DNA from: Clostridium sp.
Lineage (GTDB): Bacteria; Bacillota; Clostridia; Clostridiales; Clostridiaceae
Assembly: GCA_012511315.1 (NCBI GenBank)
Contig: JAAZGI010000005.1
Location: forward strand, 1-13,312
Length of the DNA: 13,312 bases
Reading direction: 5' to 3'
Both the position numbers and the translations under genes were made by a program. Below, piece by piece: positions 7,498-13,263 of this stretch (within the stretch, counting starts at the first letter, position 1; every line of letters begins with the position of its first letter). Under the pieces are notes generated by a model. It did not search any database, had not been told where the DNA came from, and saw only the letters and a program-made list of their open reading frames with translations.

Positions 7498-7902
7498 TTG
7501 AAAATTAACAGGTCAATTCAGGTATACATAGAACTCATAGTTTTTTCTTTCGTATTTCTGCTTGCAGCCACTATTTTTAAAGACGAGTATTTGTTTGGCT
7601 GGGCTATCCATAACTGGACTTTTTTTCTAATTCTATGTCTCGTTCCGCTATTTTTAGTTTTAATTAATAAACGATTGATTTCAACTTTTATGAGCATTGG
7701 GATTGAGGGCGGACTTTTTATAGGAAATTACCTTGGTGATTATCTAAGAGCTATCAATATAGCTAAAATAACTCCTGAGATCAGTAATCAAGAAATTGCA
7801 AAGCTTCATCTTGACCCTGGATTTTTTATTTGGATTGCTATTATAATAGGATTTGCTATTGTTTCAGTAATAGCCGAATTATTAACGCGGAAAAAGGTCT
7901 AG
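7498..7902 (+). CDS. Unrecognised multi-pass membrane protein
   Basis: I do not recognise this 134-residue protein. It is strongly hydrophobic, with helices at about 10-28, 34-57 and 107-129 and possibly a fourth in the glycine-containing stretch about 66-84 (GIEGGLFIGNYLGDYL). A polar loop (about 85-105) joins the last two, and the protein ends in RKKV, suggesting a cytoplasmic C-terminus. I prefer the TTG at 7498, nine bases after GAAGGG (7483-7488); the frame also opens with GTG at 7474, but that would put the Shine-Dalgarno site inside the gene. It is preceded by an extended -10 and followed by a terminator, so it appears to be a single-gene unit. Codon use and composition look like the neighbouring genes. 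Confidence 0.6.
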   Translation: MKINRSIQVYIELIVFSFVFLLAATIFKDEYLFGWAIHNWTFFLILCLVPLFLVLINKRLISTFMSIGIEGGLFIGNYLGDYLRAINIAKITPEISNQEIAKLHLDPGFFIWIAIIIGFAIVSVIAELLTRKKV

Positions 7903-7938
7903 GATTCTTCTAAGGATTAAGAACATAAAAAGAGGGGT

Positions 7939-7962
7939 AAGGATTCTTTAGAATCCTTTTTT
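7939..7962 (+). terminator. Rho-independent terminator after the membrane protein gene
   Basis: AAGGATTC (7939-7946) pairs perfectly with GAATCCTT (7951-7958) around a TTTA loop, and the run of T continues to 7962. The stem is short and only moderately GC-rich, but well placed 36 bases after the stop codon. Confidence 0.75.
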
Positions 7963-8012
7963 AATCTAAGTTTATTTCATGGAGAATATAATAAATTAGG
8001 CTCATAGAGCAT

Positions 8013-8049
8013 ACTATATTTGGAAAGAAAAAACAATTCCAAATATAGT
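8013..8049 (+). repeat. Perfect 13-bp inverted repeat upstream of the small membrane protein
   Basis: ACTATATTTGGAA (8013-8025) and TTCCAAATATAGT (8037-8049) are exact reverse complements, separated by an 11-base A-rich loop. No T-run follows on either strand, so it is not a standard terminator. A TATAAT at 7987-7992 lies just upstream, so the hairpin would fall in the leader of the gene at 8104. It could be an operator or an RNA element; which is not decidable here. Confidence 0.7.
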
Positions 8050-8103
8050 AAAATAAAGTAAAGGTAGTTTACAGCAAAAAAAGTATTTAATTTGAGGTGG
8101 GAT

Positions 8104-8250
8104 ATGCTAAAGAAAGGAAAATCAACGGATAATAACCTAAGGCGAGAAGCGCAAGAGGAAAAAATAGTTAAATATATTTTAATTGGTTTATTTAGTGTGA
8201 TTGTTTTGTTTTTGCTTTATATGATTTTTAGCTTATGGGGCACACCATAA
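8104..8250 (+). CDS. Small single-helix membrane protein, 48 residues
   Basis: A short gene coding for 48 residues. The first 23 residues are charged and Lys/Arg/Glu-rich, followed by one hydrophobic helix at about 24-43 (ending LLYMIFSLW) and a short tail. The positive charges before the helix suggest the N-terminus stays in the cytoplasm. GAGGTGG at 8094-8100 lies three bases before the ATG: a strong but close ribosome site. The hydrophobic block and its position between a terminator and the next promoter argue that it is real. I know no family for it. Upstream are a TATAAT without a clear -35 and the perfect inverted repeat at 8013-8049. Confidence 0.6.
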   Translation: MLKKGKSTDNNLRREAQEEKIVKYILIGLFSVIVLFLLYMIFSLWGTP

Positions 8251-8277
8251 TCGGTTAAAGTTAGTTTAGTAAATCGA

Positions 8278-8307
8278 TTGATAAAACAAAGCATGAAATG
8301 AGATAAT
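8278..8307 (+). promoter_or_regulatory. Likely promoter for the 8367-9742 gene pair
   Basis: TTGATA (8278-8283), an 18-base spacer and GATAAT (8302-8307) each match the sigma-A consensus at five of six positions. Transcription would start near 8314, about 50 bases before the first start codon. Confidence 0.5.
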
Positions 8308-8366
8308 CTTTAAGCAAGTTTAAATGAGTTTAGTCATGGAACTATAAAATAAAGTGAGGTACGAAA

Positions 8367-8669
8367 ATGAGAATGCTTGTAAAATACACGGCTTTTATTG
8401 ACTTAAATCAGGCTGGAGAAGAAGTGGAACGTAGTTACTATTTATCATTTATTAACAAGGAAGATGTCATTGATATTCCTTTTGAATCATTGGAAGAACT
8501 CCAAACAAAAGCTGGGAAGTATACCTTGGCAGCGTTTATGAAATCGGATGAATTCAAGGAGAAGGTTGAAGAATTTGATGACATGGAAGAGTTTTTTAAG
8601 GATGTTGAAACATTAGTACTTTATGATGAATCGATCCCAGTGGAAGAAATGGAATTGAAGAAGGAATGA
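8367..8669 (+). CDS. Acidic 100-residue protein of unknown function
   Basis: A small soluble protein, rich in Glu and Asp, especially in the second half (runs such as EKVEEFDDMEEFF). No signal peptide, membrane helix or cysteine is present. The start reads as alternating strand-like residues (MLVKYTAFIDL) followed by helical acidic segments, so a small alpha/beta fold is plausible, but I do not recognise a family. GTGAGGT (8354-8360), six bases before the ATG, supports the start. The stop codon overlaps the ATG of the next gene (ATGA at 8666-8669), so the two proteins are translationally coupled and may act together, for example as a cytosolic partner or regulator of the membrane peptidase-like protein. 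That partnership is inference. Confidence 0.75.
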   Translation: MRMLVKYTAFIDLNQAGEEVERSYYLSFINKEDVIDIPFESLEELQTKAGKYTLAAFMKSDEFKEKVEEFDDMEEFFKDVETLVLYDESIPVEEMELKKE

Positions 8670-9742
8670 ACCAAAAGTCACTGACCTGGATTAAAGGGCT
8701 TGTATTACCATTTTTAGCAATAGCTTTGTATCTAGCGTATCATTGGTTGGGAAAAAGTGTACTAGTTGATCAGTTTTTCACACAGGGACTGTCTAAATTT
8801 ATTTTAAGAGGCTTATCAGGGATTTCTGCAGTAGTTTCTTATTCCATTGCAGAGTTTTTGGCTGTAGCCATAATTATACTTCTGATAGTTCTAGTTATTA
8901 AATTGATAGTGAATCTGTATAATGGAAAAAACATCTTGAATTCTTTTTTTAGGATTTCAAATACAGTTTCGCTATTAGTAATTGGGTTCTTACTAATCTG
9001 GGGTTTTAATTATCGTGCCCTTGGGGTTGAAGACAGTATTGGCTTAAGACCCGCTCAAGGAACTGTAGTGGAGCTTGAGGAATTGGCAGCAGACTTAGCT
9101 AAACAAGCTGGTCAAGAAAGGTCCTTGGCAGTAGGGGAAGATGAAATCTTCAATTATGGTGGTGACATCCACCAAGCAAGTAGATTAGCTTACCATGAAA
9201 TGGGAAAGATTTATCCTGAATTTAAAAATCCCGTAGGTAGAGCAAAGCCCCTTTTAAGCAGTCGGATATTTAGTAAAATGGGAATCTCTGGCATCTTTTT
9301 TCCTTATACAGGAGAAGCGAATTACAATGCTGATCAGCAGCCCTTATTATTACCATCTGTTATTTTACATGAACTGGCCCACTTAAAAGGAATTGCAAGA
9401 GAAGAAGAGGCGAATTTTATAGCCTATTTGGTTTCGCGTTATAGTGATGATCCAGCTCTTCGCTACTCATCTACTATGCTGGCGTTGATTAATACACAAA
9501 ATCGACTAAATCAGATGGATGGAGAAGCAGCAGGAAGAGTGCAATCTCTTTACACCTCAGGCATGAAGCTGGATCTTAGAGAACACATTCAATATTGGTC
9601 CGCCTTTGAAGGCCCAGTAATGGAAACAGCTGAACAGGTGAATGATAGCTATTTAAAAGGCAATGGGCAAAGTAGAGGGGTTAAAAGTTATCAAGATATG
9701 GTCTCATACTTACTAGCTTATTATAAGGGTAAACCTAATTAA
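8666..9742 (+). CDS. DUF3810-like membrane protein with a zinc-peptidase HExxH motif
   Basis: A 358-residue membrane protein that fits the DUF3810 family. Hydrophobic helices lie at about 11-27, 55-82 and 100-114; the rest is a large domain presumably on one face of the membrane. That domain holds SVILHELAHLKGIAREEEAN: H235, E236 and H239 form an HExxH zincin motif, and E247 or E248 in EEEAN could be the third ligand, as in gluzincins. A protease role is therefore plausible but not shown for the family to my knowledge. The conserved FFPYTGEANYN segment (211-221) precedes the motif. The start overlaps the upstream stop codon by four bases, and the site AAGGAA lies just before it. A hairpin without a T-run follows the gene. 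Confidence 0.8.
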   Translation: MNQKSLTWIKGLVLPFLAIALYLAYHWLGKSVLVDQFFTQGLSKFILRGLSGISAVVSYSIAEFLAVAIIILLIVLVIKLIVNLYNGKNILNSFFRISNTVSLLVIGFLLIWGFNYRALGVEDSIGLRPAQGTVVELEELAADLAKQAGQERSLAVGEDEIFNYGGDIHQASRLAYHEMGKIYPEFKNPVGRAKPLLSSRIFSKMGISGIFFPYTGEANYNADQQPLLLPSVILHELAHLKGIAREEEANFIAYLVSRYSDDPALRYSSTMLALINTQNRLNQMDGEAAGRVQSLYTSGMKLDLREHIQYWSAFEGPVMETAEQVNDSYLKGNGQSRGVKSYQDMVSYLLAYYKGKPN

Positions 9743-9745
9743 AAG

Positions 9746-9771
9746 TTTTACATATTATTAGATATGTAAAA
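9746..9771 (+). repeat. AT-rich hairpin after the DUF3810-like gene
   Basis: TTTTACATAT (9746-9755) and ATATGTAAAA (9762-9771) pair perfectly around a six-base loop, three bases after the stop codon. It is followed by TAAAATGAG, not a T-run, so it would be a weak terminator at best. It may stabilise the 3' end of the upstream mRNA. Confidence 0.55.
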
Positions 9772-9841
9772 TAAAATGAGAAAACGGTGTAACCACAGAG
9801 AAAGATATTTTTAAAAATCAAACAATGCACAAGGAGATAAG

Positions 9842-10309
9842 ATGAAAAAGATTGTAGTAGCAGGTGGATGTTTTTGGGGAGTAGAAGCTTATTTTAAACA
9901 GCAGGATTATATTTTAAATTCTACAGTAGGGTGCGTAAACTCTAGCGTAGAGAATCCAGATTATAAATTAGTTTGCACAGGTACCACTGATGCAGCGGAG
10001 GCAGTTGAATTAACTTATTCGGGAGATCTTAAGAAAGTGCTGGATACTTTATTTCATATTATTGATCCCACGCTTTCCAACCGTCAAGGTAATGATCATG
10101 GCTCTCAGTATAGAACAGGAATTTACTTTGAATCAGCAGAGGATGAGAAGTATATCAAGGAATATATAGATGGAATTCGTTCAGAATACAGTAAACCCAT
10201 CATGACAGAAGTACTTCCAGTTGAGAATTTTTGGCCGGCAGAAGAATATCATCAAGATTATTTAGATAAAAACCCTGGTGGATACTGTCATATTAATCTA
10301 GATATCTAG
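9842..10309 (+). CDS. msrA: Peptide methionine (S)-S-oxide reductase MsrA
   Basis: Repairs oxidised methionine (the S-sulfoxide form) in proteins, in the cytoplasm. The catalytic cysteine is C10 in AGGCFWGVEAYF. By alignment with E. coli MsrA (C51, Y82, E94, D129, Y134) the equivalents Y41, E53, D85 and Y90 are all present, the last two in GNDHGSQYRTGIY. C149 in GGYCHI is the likely resolving cysteine. The protein is 155 residues, the short form without N- or C-terminal extensions. Two departures stand out: the usual VGYANG reads VGCVNS, so C31 replaces a conserved tyrosine, and the usual TGHAE reads TDAAE. AAGGAG (9831-9836), five bases before the ATG, fixes the start. No msrB is adjacent, and its own terminator follows. 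Confidence 0.95.
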   Translation: MKKIVVAGGCFWGVEAYFKQQDYILNSTVGCVNSSVENPDYKLVCTGTTDAAEAVELTYSGDLKKVLDTLFHIIDPTLSNRQGNDHGSQYRTGIYFESAEDEKYIKEYIDGIRSEYSKPIMTEVLPVENFWPAEEYHQDYLDKNPGGYCHINLDI

Positions 10310-10353
10310 GACTCTCCATAATTATTAAATTTCTACTATCCTTTTTAATTTTA

Positions 10354-10394
10354 AACCTGTTTCTGATTGTCTAACAATTAGAAACAGGTTTTTT
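10354..10394 (+). terminator. Rho-independent terminator after msrA
   Basis: AACCTGTTTCT (10354-10364) pairs with AGAAACAGGTT (10380-10390), and the inner GATTGT/ACAATT extends the stem to 17 pairs with one G-U and a three-base loop. The T-run is 10389-10394. Confidence 0.95.
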
Positions 10395-10495
10395 GCCGTT
10401 TTATTAATCGAGAGCCTTTTTAATAGGGTATTTAATGTTTAGAATTTTAATTTGAAAGGAAAATCAAGGGGAAGTATATAGAAGGATTTATTTTT

Positions 10496-10512
10496 TGTCA
10501 TCAATTTGTAAG
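10496..10512 (+). promoter_or_regulatory. WalR-box-like direct repeat (speculative)
   Basis: TGTCAT and TGTAAG are separated by five bases. The published WalR (YycF) box is TGTWAH-N5-TGTWAH, so ten of twelve positions fit. It lies 27 bases upstream of the -35 of a gene whose relatives (CwlO- and YocH-type wall proteins) belong to the WalR regulon in Bacillus. The two mismatches and the AT-rich setting keep this weak. Confidence 0.25.
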
Positions 10513-10539
10513 ATTTAAAGGACTTGTAAAGGGATGAAG

Positions 10540-10568
10540 TTCATAAATTTAAAGGGTTATGCTATATT
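10540..10568 (+). promoter_or_regulatory. Promoter of the secreted cell-wall protein gene
   Basis: -35 TTCATA (10540-10545), a 17-base spacer and -10 TATATT (10563-10568) with TG at 10560-10561, another TGCTATATT extended -10. A start near 10575 gives a leader of about 84 bases. Confidence 0.65.
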
Positions 10569-10658
10569 TAATGCAATTATACTTTATACTTAATTCACAA
10601 CTTCTTCGTATTATCATACTTGTAAGAAAAGTATTTCATTCGTGGAAGAGGTAAAAAC

Positions 10659-12167
10659 ATGAAAAAAATCCAAATGAAAGTCGTTTCTGTATTGTTAGGA
10701 GTCGGATTGGCTCTAACATCAATACCGGTAGCAACTGCTCAAGCAGCTCCTGGGAGTGCCATTGATAACACAAAAAAACAAATCATGGCTATGACAGAGA
10801 CAATTGAAAAACAAGAAAAGAAGATTACGGAATTATCCGACGACATAATAGCTGTTGGTGAGAGCATCCAACAAAATGAAAAAGAGATTCAAGAATTAAC
10901 GGATCAAATTGAAACCACTAAGGTTGAGACTGAAGTCACAGAAGTTCAGCTAGGGGATAAGGAAGAGCTCTACGGCAAGCGTTTACGTGAAGTCTACAAG
11001 AGTGGTCATACATCAACGATTAGTACACTTTTGAGTGCTGAGAACCTTTCAGACTTACTTTTAAGATTTAAAGTTGTAGAGAATATTGCCAAACATGACA
11101 AAGATCTCATTGATTCCATTAATAATCTAAAAAAAGAATTGGAAGAAAAAGCAAAATCTTTGGAAAATAACCGGAGTAAACTAGAAGATGCCACAGCAAG
11201 TTTAAAGGCCAACCAAGATGAGCTCAATCAAACAAAAATAGCTCAAGAAGATGAGTTGGAAACTTTAAAATCGGAAAAAACTAAATTACGAGAACTTTTA
11301 AGCTCACAAGAAGTTGCATTATTTGCAGATATTGAGCGAATACTAAGTTCGGAAAATAGCTCAGAACAGGATATCAACGAAGCATTGTCTATCCTTGAAA
11401 CAATTCAAGGCCAAGTTTCAACAGCAGAAGCAGTTGAGCTGGGCAGAACCCTTACAAGAGAGGGTGAACAACTAGCTAAAGAACTTACAGCTGCTCGAGT
11501 TGAAGCTGAACGTCTAGCAAGGGAACAAAAAGAAGCTGAACGTATAGCTAAAGAGTTAAAAGCTAAAAATGATGCAGTAGCAGCGGAACAAGCAGCTAAA
11601 AAAGCAGCTGAAAAAGCTAAACAACAAAAAGAAGCAGCTCAAAAAACAAAAGAAATTGAAAAGAAACAAGCAAAACAAGCAGAACAAGCTAAAAAGTTAG
11701 CTGCTGAAGAGAAAGCAGCTAAGGATTCAGCTGATAAAGCGAAAAAGCTGGAAGAAACGAAACCTTCAAAGCCGTCGGAGCCTTCAAAACCGTCAGAACC
11801 GCCAAAATCATCAGAACCGCAAAAACCGTCGGAACCTTCAAAACCAACGACAGGTAATAATGATCTCACCTTCCACTTGTCATTTTATACAGATCTACCA
11901 GAACATAATGGTGGTTGGACAATTACAGCTACCGGAGACAAGCTAACATATGGTGTAGTAGCTAATAATGTGTGGCCCCTATACACTAAGATTTATTTAG
12001 AAGGATATGGAACCATGACCGTTAAAGATCGCGGTGGCGCACACTTTTATAACAAATATCGGTTGGACGTATTTATTCCAAGAAAATCAGGAGAGTCTAA
12101 CAAACAATATACTGCTCGAATCTGGAGTTTAGGAAGAAAAACTGTAAAAGGTCGAATTGTAAAATAG
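10659..12167 (+). CDS. Secreted coiled-coil cell-wall protein with PcsB/CwlO-like N-terminus and C-terminal 3D-like domain
   Basis: A 502-residue exported protein. Residues 1-30 are a signal peptide (KK..K start, hydrophobic core, AQA/A cleavage site near 29-30). Residues 37-225 form a long coiled coil resembling the PcsB/CwlO N-terminal domain, including the break GKRLREVYKSGHTSTISTLL with a hydrophobic hairpin (105-150). A Lys/Ala/Glu-rich stretch (268-366) and a Pro/Ser/Lys linker (368-397) follow. The C-terminal domain (403-502) resembles the 3D fold, a double-psi barrel related to lytic transglycosylase MltA and found in wall proteins such as YocH. D457 (KDRGG) and D470 (RLDVF) match two of the three name-giving aspartates; the first appears to be N436 or N437 (VANNVWP). 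Hydrolase activity is therefore uncertain. AGAGG (10647-10651) supports the start. It has its own promoter and terminator. Relatives with this N-terminus are controlled by FtsEX; that is inference here. Confidence 0.85.
   Translation: MKKIQMKVVSVLLGVGLALTSIPVATAQAAPGSAIDNTKKQIMAMTETIEKQEKKITELSDDIIAVGESIQQNEKEIQELTDQIETTKVETEVTEVQLGDKEELYGKRLREVYKSGHTSTISTLLSAENLSDLLLRFKVVENIAKHDKDLIDSINNLKKELEEKAKSLENNRSKLEDATASLKANQDELNQTKIAQEDELETLKSEKTKLRELLSSQEVALFADIERILSSENSSEQDINEALSILETIQGQVSTAEAVELGRTLTREGEQLAKELTAARVEAERLAREQKEAERIAKELKAKNDAVAAEQAAKKAAEKAKQQKEAAQKTKEIEKKQAKQAEQAKKLAAEEKAAKDSADKAKKLEETKPSKPSEPSKPSEPPKSSEPQKPSEPSKPTTGNNDLTFHLSFYTDLPEHNGGWTITATGDKLTYGVVANNVWPLYTKIYLEGYGTMTVKDRGGAHFYNKYRLDVFIPRKSGESNKQYTARIWSLGRKTVKGRIVK
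11760..11849 (+). repeat. Pro-Ser-Lys/Glu linker repeat inside the cell-wall protein
   Basis: About 30 codons built from imperfect three-residue units of the KPS, EPS and EPP type. The DNA repeats CCTTCAAAACCGTC with small changes. Such linkers commonly span the cell wall between a coiled coil and an enzymatic domain. Copy number may vary between strains. Confidence 0.8.
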
Positions 12168-12197
12168 AAAAGAAAAACTAAAAACAACAAATTATAG

Positions 12198-12241
12198 AAA
12201 CTAGAAAAAACCGGAATTTCCCGGTTTTTTCTAGTTTTTTT
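12198..12241 (+). terminator. Strong terminator after the cell-wall protein gene
   Basis: A perfect 17-bp stem, AAACTAGAAAAAACCGG (12198-12214) with its exact complement at 12221-12237, around a six-base loop and followed by T to 12241. Confidence 0.95.
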
Positions 12242-12276
12242 GAGTCATCTTTTTATTCAAGTCGAAGCATATTAAT

Positions 12277-12304
12277 TGTATAAAAGACTTTATTCTGTAT
12301 AAAA
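12277..12304 (+). repeat. Direct repeat TGTATAAAA, 19-base period
   Basis: TGTATAAAA occurs at 12277-12285 and 12296-12304, with ACTTTAT also repeated at 12287 and 12311. The near two-turn spacing would suit a dimeric regulator or RNA polymerase contacts, but the region is so AT-rich that chance is possible. Confidence 0.35.
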
Positions 12305-12393
12305 ACCTACTTTATGCAGAATATTCAGTTTTCAAAAAGTTAATATTTTTGGTGGGGTTCTAAATCAATATACTAAAGGAGGATTAATTATCA

Positions 12394-12474
12394 TTGAAAT
12401 GGGCAGTATTTTCACTTGAACAAAGGGTTGCTGAGGCTTTTAGCTTAATTGACAAGATTTGTGGATTGATATGA
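12394..12474 (+). CDS. Possible 26-residue peptide with a TTG start
   Basis: A very strong ribosome site, AAAGGAGG (12375-12382), lies 11 bases before a TTG that opens a frame of 26 codons. The peptide starts MKWAVFSLEQRVAEAF and ends DKICGLI; it would be a short amphipathic helix with one cysteine. The alternative ATG at 12398 stops after six codons and lies too far from the site. The spacing is a little long and TTG is a weak start, so the evidence is mainly the near-perfect Shine-Dalgarno sequence. It could be a leader peptide, a toxin-like or signalling peptide, or the stub of a decayed gene. The next gene, a sigma factor, starts about 170 bases on. Confidence 0.3.
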   Translation: MKWAVFSLEQRVAEAFSLIDKICGLI

Positions 12475-12630
12475 TTTCATTGCTCATAGTTGATTTTCTC
12501 CCGAAATTGAAAAGAAAATAGTTAAGTTAGTATTTATTTACTAGAGACATAATTATGCAGTTCACTTTTTAGAATGATTTTAAAGTTTTATAAAATTTAT
12601 CTCTTCACGGATAATAGGCTTAATAAAGTA
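12475..12630. other. AT-rich spacer upstream of the sigma factor gene
   Basis: No frame with a ribosome site and no terminator with a T-run was seen. TTGAAA (12507-12512) with TATTTA (12531-12536) is the best sigma-A-like pair, but its -10 is poor. The promoter of the downstream gene may therefore be read by another sigma factor, possibly its own product; this is conjecture. Confidence 0.3.
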
Positions 12631-12645
12631 AAGGGGACAATGCAG

Positions 12646-13263
12646 ATGAAAATCACCAACGAAGAGCTGATTCGTTTGATCCGAAATGGGGATGAGGCTA
12701 AAAAAGTTGATTTGCTGGAAAATAATCGAGGAATGATTTATAAGTTAATGGGCGAATTCGGATATCTTCTGCGAAACGAAGATGATCGGGATGATTTGTT
12801 TCAAGCGGGCTGCCTAGGCCTTATGAAAGCATTGAATCGTTTTGATTTTAAATACAACACCCAGTTTAGCACCTTTGCCTATCGTTACATCCACGGTGAA
12901 ATTGTTCGTTTAGCCGACGCTATTATGCATCGGGAGACAACGTACACTGATTTATTTGGAAAAGGTGATTCAGACATGGTGGCTGAAGAGGTGGCTGAGT
13001 TCGTCCACCGGTCGGTCACTGGGGACTTCAACCCTGATACCATAGAGAAACAAGTATTAAATAGAGAAACGCTGCGCAGGATCTTAGAGGCAATCACACC
13101 AAGGCAACGGGAAGTATTGTTCTATCGTTATGCCCAGGATTTGACTCAGTCGGATATCGGCGAGATTTTAGGGATTCATCAAGTGGATGTCAGCCGAGAG
13201 GAGAAACGTGCTAAAACAAGGTTAAGACTACTTCTAGGAGATTCTAATTGCGGAATTTATTAA
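12646..13263 (+). CDS. Short sigma-70-family factor with regions 2 and 4
   Basis: A 205-residue alternative sigma factor. Region 2 spans about 23-95, with the core-binding segment DLFQAGCLGLMKALNRFD (50-67) and the promoter-melting segment NTQFSTFAYRYIHGEIVRL (71-89). Region 4 spans about 143-197, with the helix-turn-helix LTQSDIGEILGIHQVDVSRE (166-185). Region 2 is closest in style to the SigF/SigG/SigB group, but the 45 or so residues between regions do not show a recognisable region 3, so the factor has an ECF-like layout. I prefer the ATG at 12646, nine bases after AAGGGG (12631-12636); the ATG at 12640 is too close and the longer frame from 12574 lacks a site. The next gene starts inside its last codons. 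Regulon unknown. Confidence 0.85.
   Translation: MKITNEELIRLIRNGDEAKKVDLLENNRGMIYKLMGEFGYLLRNEDDRDDLFQAGCLGLMKALNRFDFKYNTQFSTFAYRYIHGEIVRLADAIMHRETTYTDLFGKGDSDMVAEEVAEFVHRSVTGDFNPDTIEKQVLNRETLRRILEAITPRQREVLFYRYAQDLTQSDIGEILGIHQVDVSREEKRAKTRLRLLLGDSNCGIY

Noticed and set aside
11639..11869. Minus-strand repetitive frame opposite the cell-wall protein
   Set aside because: Its Gly/Ser/Phe repeats are only the reverse reading of the Pro/Ser/Lys linker and Ala/Lys stretch.
12574..12645. N-terminal extension of the sigma factor from 12574
   Set aside because: The extra residues do not look like sigma factor sequence, and AAGGGG with ATG at 12646 gives a standard start.
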